Part shown: piece after piece, positions 7,246 to 15,976 of the stretch
Numbering within the stretch: the stretch's first letter is position 1
Layout: the number at the start of each line of letters is the position of its first letter
From: Yeosuana marina
GTDB taxonomy: Bacteria; Bacteroidota; Bacteroidia; Flavobacteriales; Flavobacteriaceae
Assembly: GCF_011762485.1 (NCBI RefSeq)
Contig: NZ_JAAKGI010000008.1
Location: 62,001-126,000 of the forward strand
Direction: 5' to 3'
Length of the DNA: 64,000 bases
Position numbers and translations under genes: made by a program
The notes under the pieces: generated by a model
Database searches by the model: none
Told to the model about the DNA's origin: nothing
The model's input: only the letters and a program-made list of their open reading frames with translations

Positions 7246-9008
7246 GCAACTTCCTCTTTTAAAAACTGGACTTCATACAGATTTTTGTAGTATCCATTTT
7301 CCTTTTTAAGCAATTCATCATGCGTCCCCTGCTCTACAATATTACCTGAATCCATCACAATTATTTTATCAGCTTTTTTAATAGTTGCTAGTCTGTGTGC
7401 AATAATAATTGATGTTCTTCCTTTCGTGATTTTATCCGTTGCTGTTTGAATGAGTTGCTCTGAATACGAGTCTACCGATGAAGTTGCTTCATCTAAAACT
7501 AAAATACTTGGATTGGTTACATAGGCTCTTAAAAAGGATATTAACTGACGCTGTCCGGAAGACAACATAACACCTCGTTCTTTAACGTTATAATAATAAC
7601 CTCCTGGTAAACTAGAAATAAACTCGTGAATACCAATATCTTTAGCTGCTTGAACAACATGTTCTTCTGTAACCGCAGGATTGTCAAGAGTAATATTACT
7701 TAAAATAGTATCGGCAAATAAAAAGACATCTTGTAACACAACGGCTATTTGTGACCGCAATGATGCAAGCGTTACATCCTTAATATTAACTCCATCAATT
7801 TCAATTGAACCCTCTTTAATTTCATAAAACCTATTCAACAAATTGATGATCGTTGATTTACCTGCACCTGTTGCTCCAACAATTGCAATAGTTTCGCCTG
7901 CTTTAACATCAAATGAAATACCATTTAAAACAACTTCGTCTTCAACATAACTAAAAATTACATTTTTAAAACTGATGGCTCCCATAAATGATTCGGCTAC
8001 CAACGTGCCTTTATCATCAATTTGTGAAGTTGTCTCTAAAACTTTAAATACCCTATTGGCAGCAACCATACCCATTTGTAAGGTATTGAAATTATCAGCT
8101 ATTTGTCGTAATGGCCTAAACAACATAGGAATAAACATAATAAATGCTGTTAAATCTCCTTCGGTTGTGGTTCCTGTGAGAACTACATTTAATCCGCCAT
8201 ACCAAGCTATCAGCCCAATAGTTATTGATGTAGAAAGCTCTGCAATTGGAAAAAATATAGAGTTATACCAAACCGTTTTTAACCAGCCTTTTTTATGCCG
8301 TTCATTAATTTCTTTAAACTTACGATATTCGGTATCTTCTCTTGTAAACAATTGAAGGATTTTCATACCAGTTAATCGCTCTTGCACAAATGAATTTAAG
8401 TTGGAAACCTCTGTCCGTACCTCTTCAAATGCTTTTTTCATATACTTTTGAAAAATTCTTGTAGCTATTAATACTACTGGAAGCATTATAAAAACGATTA
8501 AGCTCAATTTCCAATTCATAAAAAGCATAAATACAGAAACCACAATCATGGTAAGTAAATCTCTGAAAATAGTAAATAGTCCTTGTCCAAAAATATCTGC
8601 TATTCGTTCCATATCGGTCACAGCCCTTGTAATCAAAACACCAACCGAAGAATTATCATAATACTTCATTTTAAAACGAAGCAAGTGATTAAATAATTTA
8701 ACACGAACATCTTTTACAACATTTTGTCCTAGCCAACCCGCGTAAAAAATAAATGATAACTGACCAACAACTTCCATGAGCAACATAACACCCATTATAA
8801 TAACATAGGGTAAGAATCCTTCTATATCCTTATTTGCTAAATTATTATCCATTGCCAATTGCAATATTTTTGGTCTCACAGCTCCAAAAAGAGCAATTAA
8901 AATAGTGGCTACAAGAACACCTATAAAAACTAATTTATAAGGCTTTATATAAACTAATAACCGCTTAAATAAGTTTATATCAAAAACTTGTTCTTTATTT
9001 TTTTTCAT
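7242..9008 (-). CDS. ABC transporter, fused permease and ATPase (MsbA/LmrA type)
   Basis: The 588-residue half-transporter has a six-helix exporter domain (about 1-325) and a nucleotide-binding domain (about 345-588). Walker A is GATGAGKS (378-385), the signature is LSSGQRQLISFLRAY, Walker B ILVLDEAT and the H-loop IIAHRLAT. It should work as a homodimer in the inner membrane; the substrate (lipid or drug) cannot be assigned from sequence. Its ATG directly abuts the truA stop codon (9009), indicating an operon with possible translational coupling. Confidence 0.93.
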   Translation of the reverse strand: MKKNKEQVFDINLFKRLLVYIKPYKLVFIGVLVATILIALFGAVRPKILQLAMDNNLANKDIEGFLPYVIIMGVMLLMEVVGQLSFIFYAGWLGQNVVKDVRVKLFNHLLRFKMKYYDNSSVGVLITRAVTDMERIADIFGQGLFTIFRDLLTMIVVSVFMLFMNWKLSLIVFIMLPVVLIATRIFQKYMKKAFEEVRTEVSNLNSFVQERLTGMKILQLFTREDTEYRKFKEINERHKKGWLKTVWYNSIFFPIAELSTSITIGLIAWYGGLNVVLTGTTTEGDLTAFIMFIPMLFRPLRQIADNFNTLQMGMVAANRVFKVLETTSQIDDKGTLVAESFMGAISFKNVIFSYVEDEVVLNGISFDVKAGETIAIVGATGAGKSTIINLLNRFYEIKEGSIEIDGVNIKDVTLASLRSQIAVVLQDVFLFADTILSNITLDNPAVTEEHVVQAAKDIGIHEFISSLPGGYYYNVKERGVMLSSGQRQLISFLRAYVTNPSILVLDEATSSVDSYSEQLIQTATDKITKGRTSIIIAHRLATIKKADKIIVMDSGNIVEQGTHDELLKKENGYYKNLYEVQFLKEEVA

Positions 9009-9782
9009 CTATATTTTTATATCTTTCGGATATTCTATTGCCACTAAATACAAGGCATGAGCCGGAACAGAATAACCTGCTTCACTTCTACTTTTAGACA
9101 ATATTATGTCATTTAAATCGGATACGTCTATTTTTCCTACCCCAATATTAACCATAGTCCCAACAATAGCCCTAACCATGTTTCGCAAAAATCTATCTGC
9201 TTTTATTATAAAATGTAGTTCATCATTTTTAATAAACCACTCCGCTTTACTAATGGTGCAATGATACGTTTTTACATCTGTATTACTCTTTGAAAAGCAT
9301 TGAAAATCTTTATATGTAAATAATATTTTTGATGCTTCGTTCATTTTTGTAATATTCAGCTTTTTTGTAAAATAATAGGCGTTATCAAAATTAAATGCAT
9401 TTTTTTTTAGTGCAATTCTATAAAGGTACGTCCTACTTAACGCATCAAACCGTGCATGAGTTTCTGGTTTAACCTTGAAAATAGTATGTATTGCTATATC
9501 TTTTGGCAAAAAAGAATTTAGTTTAAATACCATATTTTCTTCTAAAAACTCAATATCTGTATCAAAATGAGCAAACATTTGTGATGCATGAACGCCCGCA
9601 TCTGTTCGGCCTGCTCCAACAATAGCAATTGGTTCTTTTAAAATTGTGCTAAGTGCCTTTTCTATAACTTCTTGTACAGAAATATCGTTGGGCTGATTTT
9701 GCCACCCATGATATGCTTGTCCGTTATAAGAAAGTTCGATAAAATACCTCAATCTATTTTGATACTTTTGTTTAAACAACAA
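9009..9782 (-). CDS. truA: tRNA pseudouridine synthase A
   Basis: The 257-residue protein isomerises uridines 38-40 of the tRNA anticodon arm. The N-terminal YNGQAYHGWQNQP and the active-site motif GAGRTDAGVHA (catalytic Asp61) are diagnostic. The C-terminal RNA-binding region FLRNMVRAIVGTMVNIG is also present. Length is normal. It is transcribed ahead of an ABC exporter with no gap between the genes, and is divergent from the phosphoesterase gene at 9828. Confidence 0.96.
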   Translation of the reverse strand: MLFKQKYQNRLRYFIELSYNGQAYHGWQNQPNDISVQEVIEKALSTILKEPIAIVGAGRTDAGVHASQMFAHFDTDIEFLEENMVFKLNSFLPKDIAIHTIFKVKPETHARFDALSRTYLYRIALKKNAFNFDNAYYFTKKLNITKMNEASKILFTYKDFQCFSKSNTDVKTYHCTISKAEWFIKNDELHFIIKADRFLRNMVRAIVGTMVNIGVGKIDVSDLNDIILSKSRSEAGYSVPAHALYLVAIEYPKDIKI

Positions 9783-9827
9783 AGATAAATAGATTTACGA
9801 CTTTAGATTTACCATTAACATTTTAAA

Positions 9828-10325
9828 ATGACAAAAATTTTATTGCTTTCTGACACCCATAGTTACATAGATGATGATATTTTAAAATATGTAAAAGAAG
9901 CTGATGAAGTATGGCACGCGGGAGATATTGGAGATATTGCAGTAACAGATGCTATTAGAAAATTAAAACCGCTTAAAGCGGTCTATGGAAACATTGACAA
10001 TACCATAATTCGGTCTGAGTTTCCAGAACATAATCGGTTTATGTGTGAAGATGTTGATGTTTGGATAACTCACATTGGTGGATATCCCCAAGCATATGAT
10101 GTTAGAGTTAGAGAAACCATTAAAGCAAATCCTCCAAAACTATTTATTTCTGGGCATTCCCATATATTGAAAGTTATGACAGACAAAAAACTAAATCTTC
10201 TTCATATGAATCCTGGTGCCGCAGGAAAACATGGGTTTCACAAAGCAAGAACCATGCTTCGTTTTACTATTGATGGTGCAAAAATTGACAACCTAGAAGT
10301 CATAGAATTTAATAAACGCTATTAA
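9828..10325 (+). CDS. YfcE/MJ0936-type metallophosphoesterase
   Basis: The 165-residue protein has the calcineurin-like dinuclear metal-site motifs in order: LLLSDTHS (Asp9, His11), WHAGDIGD, VYGNID, THIGGYP and SGHSHILK, ending with NPGAAGKHG. This matches the short YfcE/Vps29-type phosphodiesterases. The physiological substrate is unknown. A bidirectional hairpin terminator follows the stop codon directly. Confidence 0.92.
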   Translation: MTKILLLSDTHSYIDDDILKYVKEADEVWHAGDIGDIAVTDAIRKLKPLKAVYGNIDNTIIRSEFPEHNRFMCEDVDVWITHIGGYPQAYDVRVRETIKANPPKLFISGHSHILKVMTDKKLNLLHMNPGAAGKHGFHKARTMLRFTIDGAKIDNLEVIEFNKRY

Positions 10326-10353
10326 AAAACCCAAAGCTTTCACTTTGGGTTTT
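10326..10353. terminator. Bidirectional intrinsic terminator
   Basis: The arms AAAACCCAAAG (10326-10336) and CTTTGGGTTTT (10343-10353) are perfect inverted repeats around a 6-nt loop. They lie between the convergent phosphoesterase (plus) and DUF4293 (minus) genes and carry A/T tracts on both sides. Confidence 0.85.
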
Positions 10354-10382
10354 AACGCACTAATACTACTAAGATGTTAGGT

Positions 10383-10793
10383 TTATCGCAATCGATCTAC
10401 AGATTTTACGAGATCTTCGTCCTTTTTAATGGCTTTATTGGCTAAAACCAATAACACGATAGAAATGATAGGAAGAAACATCCCAATACCTTTCTCAGAA
10501 ACAATAGTTTCTCCAGATAAATTAAGAGATAGATACACAAAAAATCCTAGTAAAAAAAAGTTTAATATGATGTTAAGTCGCCCCAAAACAAACTGAAGCT
10601 TCCTGTTTTTAAACATAAAAATTGAAATAATAGACAATACTGCTGATCCTAAAAACAAGCCTAGAGAAATAGAATCATCCATGGCATAAACAACGAAACC
10701 ATCTTTTGTTTTCCATAAATTGAATACAAAAATGAGCCCAGAAGAAATCCCTGCAACTAGAATTAAATATAAGGTTTGTATGCGTTGTATCAT
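10383..10793 (-). CDS. DUF4293 four-helix membrane protein
   Basis: The 136-residue protein begins MIQRIQTLYLILVAGISSG and has four hydrophobic segments (about 8-25, 42-60, 68-88 and 103-122), ending in a charged tail. The N-terminal MIQRIQ and four-helix layout match DUF4293, a Bacteroidetes inner-membrane family of unknown function. It is divergent from rho, from which it is separated by a 199-nt region; this adjacency suggests nothing definite about function. A TATTTTTG box lies on the minus strand at 10822-10815. Confidence 0.82.
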   Translation of the reverse strand: MIQRIQTLYLILVAGISSGLIFVFNLWKTKDGFVVYAMDDSISLGLFLGSAVLSIISIFMFKNRKLQFVLGRLNIILNFFLLGFFVYLSLNLSGETIVSEKGIGMFLPIISIVLLVLANKAIKKDEDLVKSVDRLR

Positions 10794-10888
10794 CTACTTT
10801 AGTAAATCAGGATGCAAAAATAATGGTTTCTTTTATAAATTTCGCTTAAAAAATTAAAATAAAGTTGTATTATTGCAATGTTAATTCT

Positions 10889-10942
10889 CAACAACCACTA
10901 AGTTAGGTTGTTAATTCTTCAGATTAAAAATCTATTTTTTTT
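10889..10942 (+). promoter_or_regulatory. rho leader: two successive hairpins, the second terminator-like
   Basis: In the region before rho, AACAACC (10890-10896) pairs with GGTTGTT (10906-10912), flanked by direct repeats of TTAATTCT (10881-10888 and 10911-10918). The segment AGATTAAAAATCT (10921-10933) then forms a short 5-bp hairpin followed at once by ATTTTTTTT. This resembles a leader with an attenuator about 50 nt before the ATG. Rho is autoregulated by attenuation in E. coli; that the same holds here is inference. Confidence 0.4.
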
Positions 10943-10992
10943 CAGAACCAAACAAACTTATATTCAAATTTATATATTCAAGTAAATACCAA

Positions 10993-12627
10993 ATGTTTGA
11001 AATTTCACAATTAAACGCAAAAAAACTCTCTGAATTACAGGAGATTGCACAAAAATTGAACGTTCCAAAGTATCGTTCAATGAAAAAATCAGATTTAGTT
11101 TATCAAATACTAGATCATCAAGCAGCAAACCCAAAAGCTGTAGCCGAAGTTATAAAACCTTCAGAAACACCTGCAGAAAATAAACCTGCTGCACCAAGAC
11201 CAAAAAAGACAAGAGCGCGCATTCAAAAACCGTCTGATAAAGCCCCTATTAAAAAAGAGGAATCGACAAAAGAAGATGTAAAGACGCCTGAAGCGAAAAA
11301 TAAGCCCGTTGATAAACCTGTTGAAAAGAAAAAACCGGAAGAAAAACCTGTTTCAAATTCAACTAATACACCAAATAAGCCGAATAAACCAAGGGACACT
11401 AATAAAAACCAACCTAAAAGAGAACATAATCCTCAACAAAAAAATCAAAACAAGAATCAGAATAATGGCAATAAAGATAACAGAAATCGTTATCGCGAAC
11501 CAGATTTTGAGTTTGATGCTATCATAGAAAGCGAAGGTGTTTTAGACGTTATGCAAGATGGCTACGGTTTTTTAAGATCATCAGATTATAACTATTTATC
11601 ATCTCCAGATGATATTTATGTTTCTCAATCCCAAATTAGATTATTTGGATTAAAGAAAGGAGATACTGTTCTAGGTCACGTTAGACCGCCAAAAGAAGGA
11701 GAAAAATATTTTCCTCTAATCAAAGTCATTAAAATTAATGGTCAAAATCCTGATGTTGTAAGAGACAGAGTTTCTTTTGAGCATTTAACACCATTATTTC
11801 CTCAAGAGAAATTCAATATTGCTGAAAAACAAAGTACGATATCTACTCGTATTATGGACTTATTTTCTCCCATAGGAAAAGGACAACGTGGTATGATTGT
11901 ATCGCAACCTAAAACAGGTAAAACTATGCTTTTAAAGGATGTGGCTAATGCTATAGCCGCGAATCATCCTGAAGTTTATTTAATGATTTTATTAATTGAT
12001 GAACGTCCTGAAGAGGTGACCGACATGCAGCGTAATGTTCGAGGTGAAGTTATCTCGTCTACCTTTGACAAAGAAGCTCATGAACATGTTAAAATTGCAG
12101 ATATTGTGCTAGAAAAGGCAAAACGCTTGGTAGAATGTGGTCATGATGTTGTTATTCTATTAGATTCTATTACACGTTTAGCAAGAGCTTACAATACGGT
12201 TCAACCTGCATCTGGTAAAATATTGAGTGGTGGTGTTGATGCCAATGCGCTTCATAAACCAAAACGCTTCTTTGGTGCTGCCAGAAATATTGAAAATGGA
12301 GGTTCTTTAACTATTATAGCTACAGCCTTAACCGAAACAGGTTCTAAAATGGATGAAGTTATCTTTGAAGAATTTAAAGGAACAGGGAACATGGAACTAC
12401 AATTGGATAGAAAAATATCTAACCGTAGAATTTTCCCTGCGATTGACCTTACGTCTTCAAGTACGCGTCGAGATGATATATTATTGGATGCCAATACCAT
12501 TCAAAGAATGTGGGTAATGCGTAAATATTTAGCGGACATGAATCCTGTTGAAGCGATGGAATTTATTAATGACCGTTTTAAACAAACCAGAAATAATGAA
12601 GAGTTTTTAGTATCTATGAATGGATAA
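10993..12627 (+). CDS. rho: Transcription termination factor Rho
   Basis: The 544-residue hexameric RNA helicase releases RNA polymerase. The N-terminal Rho_N helical domain covers about 1-45. A Lys/Pro/Asn-rich, low-complexity insertion follows (about 48-170), then the cold-shock-type RNA-binding domain (about 178-245, [15 protein letters not shown]). The ATPase domain has Walker A SQPKTGKT (304-311), Walker [16 protein letters not shown] and the Q/R-loop region [21 protein letters not shown]. coli Rho is about 420 residues; the extra length is the insertion, which is common in Bacteroidetes Rho. A strong terminator follows. Confidence 0.97.
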   Translation: MFEISQLNAKKLSELQEIAQKLNVPKYRSMKKSDLVYQILDHQAANPKAVAEVIKPSETPAENKPAAPRPKKTRARIQKPSDKAPIKKEESTKEDVKTPEAKNKPVDKPVEKKKPEEKPVSNSTNTPNKPNKPRDTNKNQPKREHNPQQKNQNKNQNNGNKDNRNRYREPDFEFDAIIESEGVLDVMQDGYGFLRSSDYNYLSSPDDIYVSQSQIRLFGLKKGDTVLGHVRPPKEGEKYFPLIKVIKINGQNPDVVRDRVSFEHLTPLFPQEKFNIAEKQSTISTRIMDLFSPIGKGQRGMIVSQPKTGKTMLLKDVANAIAANHPEVYLMILLIDERPEEVTDMQRNVRGEVISSTFDKEAHEHVKIADIVLEKAKRLVECGHDVVILLDSITRLARAYNTVQPASGKILSGGVDANALHKPKRFFGAARNIENGGSLTIIATALTETGSKMDEVIFEEFKGTGNMELQLDRKISNRRIFPAIDLTSSSTRRDDILLDANTIQRMWVMRKYLADMNPVEAMEFINDRFKQTRNNEEFLVSMNG

Positions 12628-12647
12628 TTAAAAGTTTAATTATATAT

Positions 12648-12683
12648 AAAAAAATGCTTTGAGAATTCTCAAAGCATTTTTTT
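12648..12683. terminator. Intrinsic terminator after rho
   Basis: The arms AAAAAAATGCTTTGAGA (12648-12664) and its exact complement (12667-12683) form a perfect palindrome with a T run, about 20 nt after the rho stop codon. By symmetry it would also work on the minus strand. Confidence 0.9.
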
Positions 12684-12711
12684 ATGTCCTAACTTTTGTA
12701 ATTAGATGAAA

Positions 12712-12738
12712 TTAAAAAAGCCTTTCAAACGAAAGGCT
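12712..12738 (-). terminator. Intrinsic terminator after rpsT
   Basis: On the minus strand AGCCTTTC (12738-12731) pairs with GAAAGGCT (12726-12719) around a 4-nt loop, followed by a T run. It lies 32 nt after the rpsT stop codon, back to back with the rho terminator. Confidence 0.85.
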
Positions 12739-12769
12739 CTTATATTATATATAACCAGAATACTATTCC

Positions 12770-13021
12770 TTATAAAGAAGCTACATGCTTCGCTAAACCA
12801 GATTTAAGGTTAGCCGCTTTATTTGCATGAATAATATTTTTCTTTGCTAATCTATCAATCATTGAAGCTACAGAAGGAAACATAGTTTCTGCTTCTTTCT
12901 TATCTGTTAACTCACGCAATTTTTTAATTGCATTACGAGTTGTTTTATGTTTATATCTGTTTACAACACGTTTAGCTTCGCTGCTTCTAATTCTTTTTAA
13001 CGCTGACTTGTGATTTGCCAT
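12770..13021 (-). CDS. rpsT: 30S ribosomal protein S20
   Basis: The 83-residue basic protein begins MANHKSALKRIRSSEAKRVVN and continues in the three-helix pattern typical of S20, which binds 16S rRNA at the base of the 30S subunit. Key S20 features seen are NKSALKRIR-like N-terminal basics, MIDRLAKKNIIHANKAANLKS and the C-terminal helix. It lies 24 nt downstream of tRNA-Glu on the same strand, so the two are probably co-transcribed. Confidence 0.97.
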   Translation of the reverse strand: MANHKSALKRIRSSEAKRVVNRYKHKTTRNAIKKLRELTDKKEAETMFPSVASMIDRLAKKNIIHANKAANLKSGLAKHVASL

Positions 13022-13045
13022 TAGTTCTTTTTTATTATTTAATTG

Positions 13046-13117
13046 TAGCCCGTAGGGGAATCGAACCCCTCTTACCAGGATGAAAACCTGGCGTCCTAGC
13101 CGATAGACGAACGGGCC
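13046..13117 (-). tRNA. tRNA-Glu (anticodon TTC)
   Basis: On the minus strand a full 72-nt cloverleaf can be folded. The acceptor stem is GGCCCGT/ACGGGCT, with a G-U at the first pair. The anticodon arm is CCAGG-TTTTCAT-CCTGG with anticodon TTC at 13084-13082, and the T arm is AGGGG-TTCGATT-CCCCT. The discriminator base is A and CCA is not encoded. It lies between proS and rpsT, just upstream of rpsT. Confidence 0.95.
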
Positions 13118-13202
13118 ATTTGGTTATAGCACAATAATAAATATCATTTCTATTTTACTAACTATGCTTTTCAAATAACTCTCAATGTCTCCATTGCGGA
13201 TG

Positions 13203-13232
13203 CAAAAATACAACTATTTTTAAATGTCGCAA
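13203..13232 (-). promoter_or_regulatory. Promoter of tRNA-Glu/rpsT (Bacteroidetes type)
   Basis: On the minus strand a TTG (13232-13230) is separated by 19 nt from TATTTTTG (13210-13203), matching the Bacteroidetes consensus TTG-N17-23-TAnnTTTG. It is 86 nt upstream of the tRNA 5' end and after the proS stop codon, so tRNA-Glu and rpsT would have their own promoter. Confidence 0.65.
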
Positions 13233-13264
13233 TAGTTAGATAATATTTTTTTGAAAAAAAATAA

Positions 13265-14743
13265 TTAATATGCTTTTGCAAACAATACTCTGCGTTTTGA
13301 AGGCATTCCCGTAAGCACACAAACCCCTTCTTCTTCCCTGTTATCCAATGGAATACACCTAATAGTTGCTTTCGTAAGTTCTTTTATCTTTCCTTCTGTC
13401 TCATTAGTGCCATCCCAATGCGCAGAAATAAATCCTCCTTTTGTTTCTAAAACTTCTTTAAATTCTTCAAATGTATCTACTTCTGTGATATGGGAATCTC
13501 TATAACTTAAGGCTTTATCAAATAAGCTTTTTTGAATTTCTTCAAGTAACGCCTCTACTGTATCTGTCAATTCACTTAACTTAACAATTTGTTTTGTTAA
13601 TGTATCTCGCCTTGCTATTTCAACCGTTCCGTTTTCTAAATCTTTAGGACCAATGGCTATTCTCAACGGAACGCCTTGTAATTCATGTTGCGCGAATTTT
13701 GCACCGGGACGCTGTGTATCTCTATCATCGTACTTAACAGATATGTGTTTACTTCTTAAATCCTTTAATATTGTATTAGCTACTTCTGTAACAGCATTCA
13801 AATCCTCTTCACTTCTATAAATAGGCACAATAACAACCTGATTTGGTGCTAAACTTGGAGGCAATACCAATCCGTTATCATCACTATGAGTCATAATTAA
13901 AGCTCCCATTAAACGTGTAGAAACTCCCCAAGACGTTGCCCAAACATAATCCTGCTTGCCTTCTTTATTTGCAAATTTCACATCAAATGCCTTTGCAAAA
14001 TTTTGACCTAAAAAGTGAGATGTTCCTGCCTGTAGCGCTTTGCCATCTTGCATTAACGCCTCGATACAATATGTTTCTTCGGCACCTGCAAAACGCTCAC
14101 TTTCTGTTTTAACGCCTTGTATTACAGGAATAGCCATAAAGTTTTCTGCAAAAGTTGCATACACATTATTCATTTTTGTTGCTTCTTCTAAAGCTTCTTT
14201 TTTAGTTTCATGTGCCGTATGTCCTTCTTGCCATAAAAACTCTGCTGTACGCAAAAACAAACGTGTACGCATTTCCCAACGCACTACATTAGCCCATTGA
14301 TTAATTAACAATGGTAAATCGCGGTATGATTGAATCCAATTTCTATACGTATTCCAAATAATAGCTTCACTTGTTGGCCGAACAATGAGCTCTTCTTCTA
14401 ATTTCGCCTCTGGATCAACTCTTAATTTTCCCGGTTTATCTGGATCATTTTGAAGTCTGTAATGTGTTACAATCGCACATTCTTTTGCGAATCCTTCTGC
14501 ATTTTTTTCTTCAGCTTCAAAAAGACTTTTTGGAACAAATAATGGGAAATAGGCATTTAAATGTCCAGTTTCTTTGAACATCCTATCCAATTCTGCTTGC
14601 ATTTTCTCCCAAATCGCATAGCCATATGGTTTAATAACCATACATCCCCTAACGGCCGAATTCTCTGCCAAATCAGCCTTGACCACAAGTTCATTATACC
14701 ATTTTGAATAATCTTCAGTCCTAGTTGTAAGTTTTTTGCTCAT
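13265..14743 (-). CDS. proS: Prolyl-tRNA synthetase (type 3)
   Basis: The 492-residue class II synthetase charges tRNA-Pro. Motifs include the N-terminal [18 protein letters not shown], class II motif 1 region YFPLFVPKS, motif 2 [16 protein letters not shown] with [20 protein letters not shown], and motif 3 [12 protein letters not shown]. The HGTH anticodon-binding domain follows (VVIVPIYRS). The C-terminal extension ends in the Tyr (FAKAY) found in the archaeal/eukaryotic-like ProS type 3. The bacterial editing (INS) domain is absent, as expected for this type. Divergent from the lipoprotein gene at 14843. Confidence 0.96.
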   Translation of the reverse strand: MSKKLTTRTEDYSKWYNELVVKADLAENSAVRGCMVIKPYGYAIWEKMQAELDRMFKETGHLNAYFPLFVPKSLFEAEEKNAEGFAKECAIVTHYRLQNDPDKPGKLRVDPEAKLEEELIVRPTSEAIIWNTYRNWIQSYRDLPLLINQWANVVRWEMRTRLFLRTAEFLWQEGHTAHETKKEALEEATKMNNVYATFAENFMAIPVIQGVKTESERFAGAEETYCIEALMQDGKALQAGTSHFLGQNFAKAFDVKFANKEGKQDYVWATSWGVSTRLMGALIMTHSDDNGLVLPPSLAPNQVVIVPIYRSEEDLNAVTEVANTILKDLRSKHISVKYDDRDTQRPGAKFAQHELQGVPLRIAIGPKDLENGTVEIARRDTLTKQIVKLSELTDTVEALLEEIQKSLFDKALSYRDSHITEVDTFEEFKEVLETKGGFISAHWDGTNETEGKIKELTKATIRCIPLDNREEEGVCVLTGMPSKRRVLFAKAY

Positions 14744-14842
14744 ATCTGTGTTTTGGCATAAATATTGTGATTATGTTAAATATAAAAATAGTTCAGCAAA
14801 ACTAACTATTTTTGTTATGTCCAACAATAAAATTATACAGAT

Positions 14843-15940
14843 ATGCTATTTACTAACTACTTAAAAAGAAAAATACCATTTTTAGCCATTTTAGGATTGC
14901 TATTTGGTTTATCATCATGTGGTTCTTATCAATACGTTGGTGTCGATAATGATGGTATTTATGGATCCTCATACCCCAACAATGATAATCAAGAAACTGT
15001 TGTTGTGGCTCAAAATAACCAAAACACCAATAATGGTTATTATAAAAATTATTTTAGAGATAAATCTCTAGAATATGATAACATGACTAATGGCGAAGTG
15101 TTTACAGATATAGACTCTTACGAAGGAGCTATTGTAGAAAATGATACTATTGACAACAATTATCAAGGATATGCAGGTTGGGGACAAAGCAATAGTTCTG
15201 TAACCATTAATTATATTGATAATGGCTTTAACAACTGGGGCTGGAATAACGGTTTTGGTATAGGATGGAATACTTGGGGTTGGAACCGATGGAATAACTG
15301 GGGTTTTTATGATGATTTTTGGTACAGACCTTACTTTTATGGAGGATACTATAACAGTTGGGCTTTCTACAATCCATACAGATATGGTTATTATGGGTAC
15401 GGACATCCTTACTATTATGGTGGCTACAATGGCTATTACGGAAATCATGTATATAGCAGAAGAGGTCTATCTTACAGCGCAAGCAGACGTGGTAGCTTAT
15501 CATCAAATTATAATACAAATCTATCCAACAGAACTGGATATTCAAGAAACTCTGCCTATAGCACTTCCAGAAGAAGTAGTGTAAACGCAAATTCTAATAC
15601 TGTAAATAGATACAGTAATTCTAGAAGAAGTAGTGTAAATACAAATTCAAATACAGTAAATAGATACAGTAGCTCGAGCCCAAGAGTTTATACAAATACG
15701 CAACGTAGAACAACAGCCTCAACACCGGCTTCTAACTCTACAAGCAGATCGTCTTCTGTTAGAAGAAGTTATACCCCTGCCAACAGCAACTACAACAGAA
15801 GTTCATCATCTAACTCTACGCCCTCACGTAATTACAGTACACGAAGTAGCAGCAGTAGCTCACCGAGTTACTCAAGATCATCATCTTCTTCTGTGAGAAG
15901 TAGTAGTGGTTCAACATCTTCAGGTAGAAGACGCGGATAA
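14843..15940 (+). CDS. Low-complexity lipoprotein (Asn/Tyr/Trp/Gly-rich, then Ser/Arg-rich)
   Basis: The 365-residue protein has a signal peptide with lipobox LSSC (Cys26) and no recognised domain. About residues 45-120 are Asn/Asp-rich, 125-205 are very rich in Gly, Trp, Tyr and Asn, and 210-365 are Ser/Arg/Asn-rich and probably disordered. Two tandem 18-residue repeats (RRSSVNANSNTVNRYSNS and a near-copy) are encoded at 15569-15676. A TATTTTTG box is at 14807-14814. A secreted, surface-exposed or matrix role is conceivable, but no function is assigned. A porin gene follows 36 nt downstream. Confidence 0.75.
   Translation: MLFTNYLKRKIPFLAILGLLFGLSSCGSYQYVGVDNDGIYGSSYPNNDNQETVVVAQNNQNTNNGYYKNYFRDKSLEYDNMTNGEVFTDIDSYEGAIVENDTIDNNYQGYAGWGQSNSSVTINYIDNGFNNWGWNNGFGIGWNTWGWNRWNNWGFYDDFWYRPYFYGGYYNSWAFYNPYRYGYYGYGHPYYYGGYNGYYGNHVYSRRGLSYSASRRGSLSSNYNTNLSNRTGYSRNSAYSTSRRSSVNANSNTVNRYSNSRRSSVNTNSNTVNRYSSSSPRVYTNTQRRTTASTPASNSTSRSSSVRRSYTPANSNYNRSSSSNSTPSRNYSTRSSSSSSPSYSRSSSSSVRSSSGSTSSGRRRG
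15569..15676 (+). repeat. Tandem 54-bp coding repeat (2 copies)
   Basis: Two 54-bp units beginning AGAAGAAGTAGTGTAAA at 15569 and 15623 encode near-identical 18-residue Ser/Asn/Arg segments. The second unit differs by a few bases. This is a potential site of length variation by slippage or recombination. Confidence 0.8.
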
Positions 15941-15976
15941 AAATAAGACGTAAACAAAAAAAATAAAGTACTTAAT

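Noticed and set aside
4767..10851. Shared 15-mer TAAATTTCGCTTAAA near DUF1599 (about 4767) and DUF4293 (about 10837)
   Set aside because: Two occurrences of an AT-rich 15-mer in unrelated upstream regions are suggestive but too little to define a motif; both sit at different distances from the start codons.
11309..11527. 72-codon plus-strand frame inside rho
   Set aside because: It is an alternative frame of the Asn/Lys-rich insertion in rho. Low-complexity A-rich DNA is open in several frames; no independent support.
15068..15590. Long antisense frames opposite the low-complexity lipoprotein (e.g. 15068-15448, 15228-15590)
   Set aside because: The biased codon composition of the Tyr/Gly/Ser-rich gene keeps other frames open. 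The plus-strand product has a signal peptide and lipobox; the antisense ones have no recognisable features.
15569..15676. Short direct repeats that could look like a CRISPR array
   Set aside because: There are only two 54-bp units, directly adjacent without spacers and in frame in a coding gene; no cas genes are in the window.
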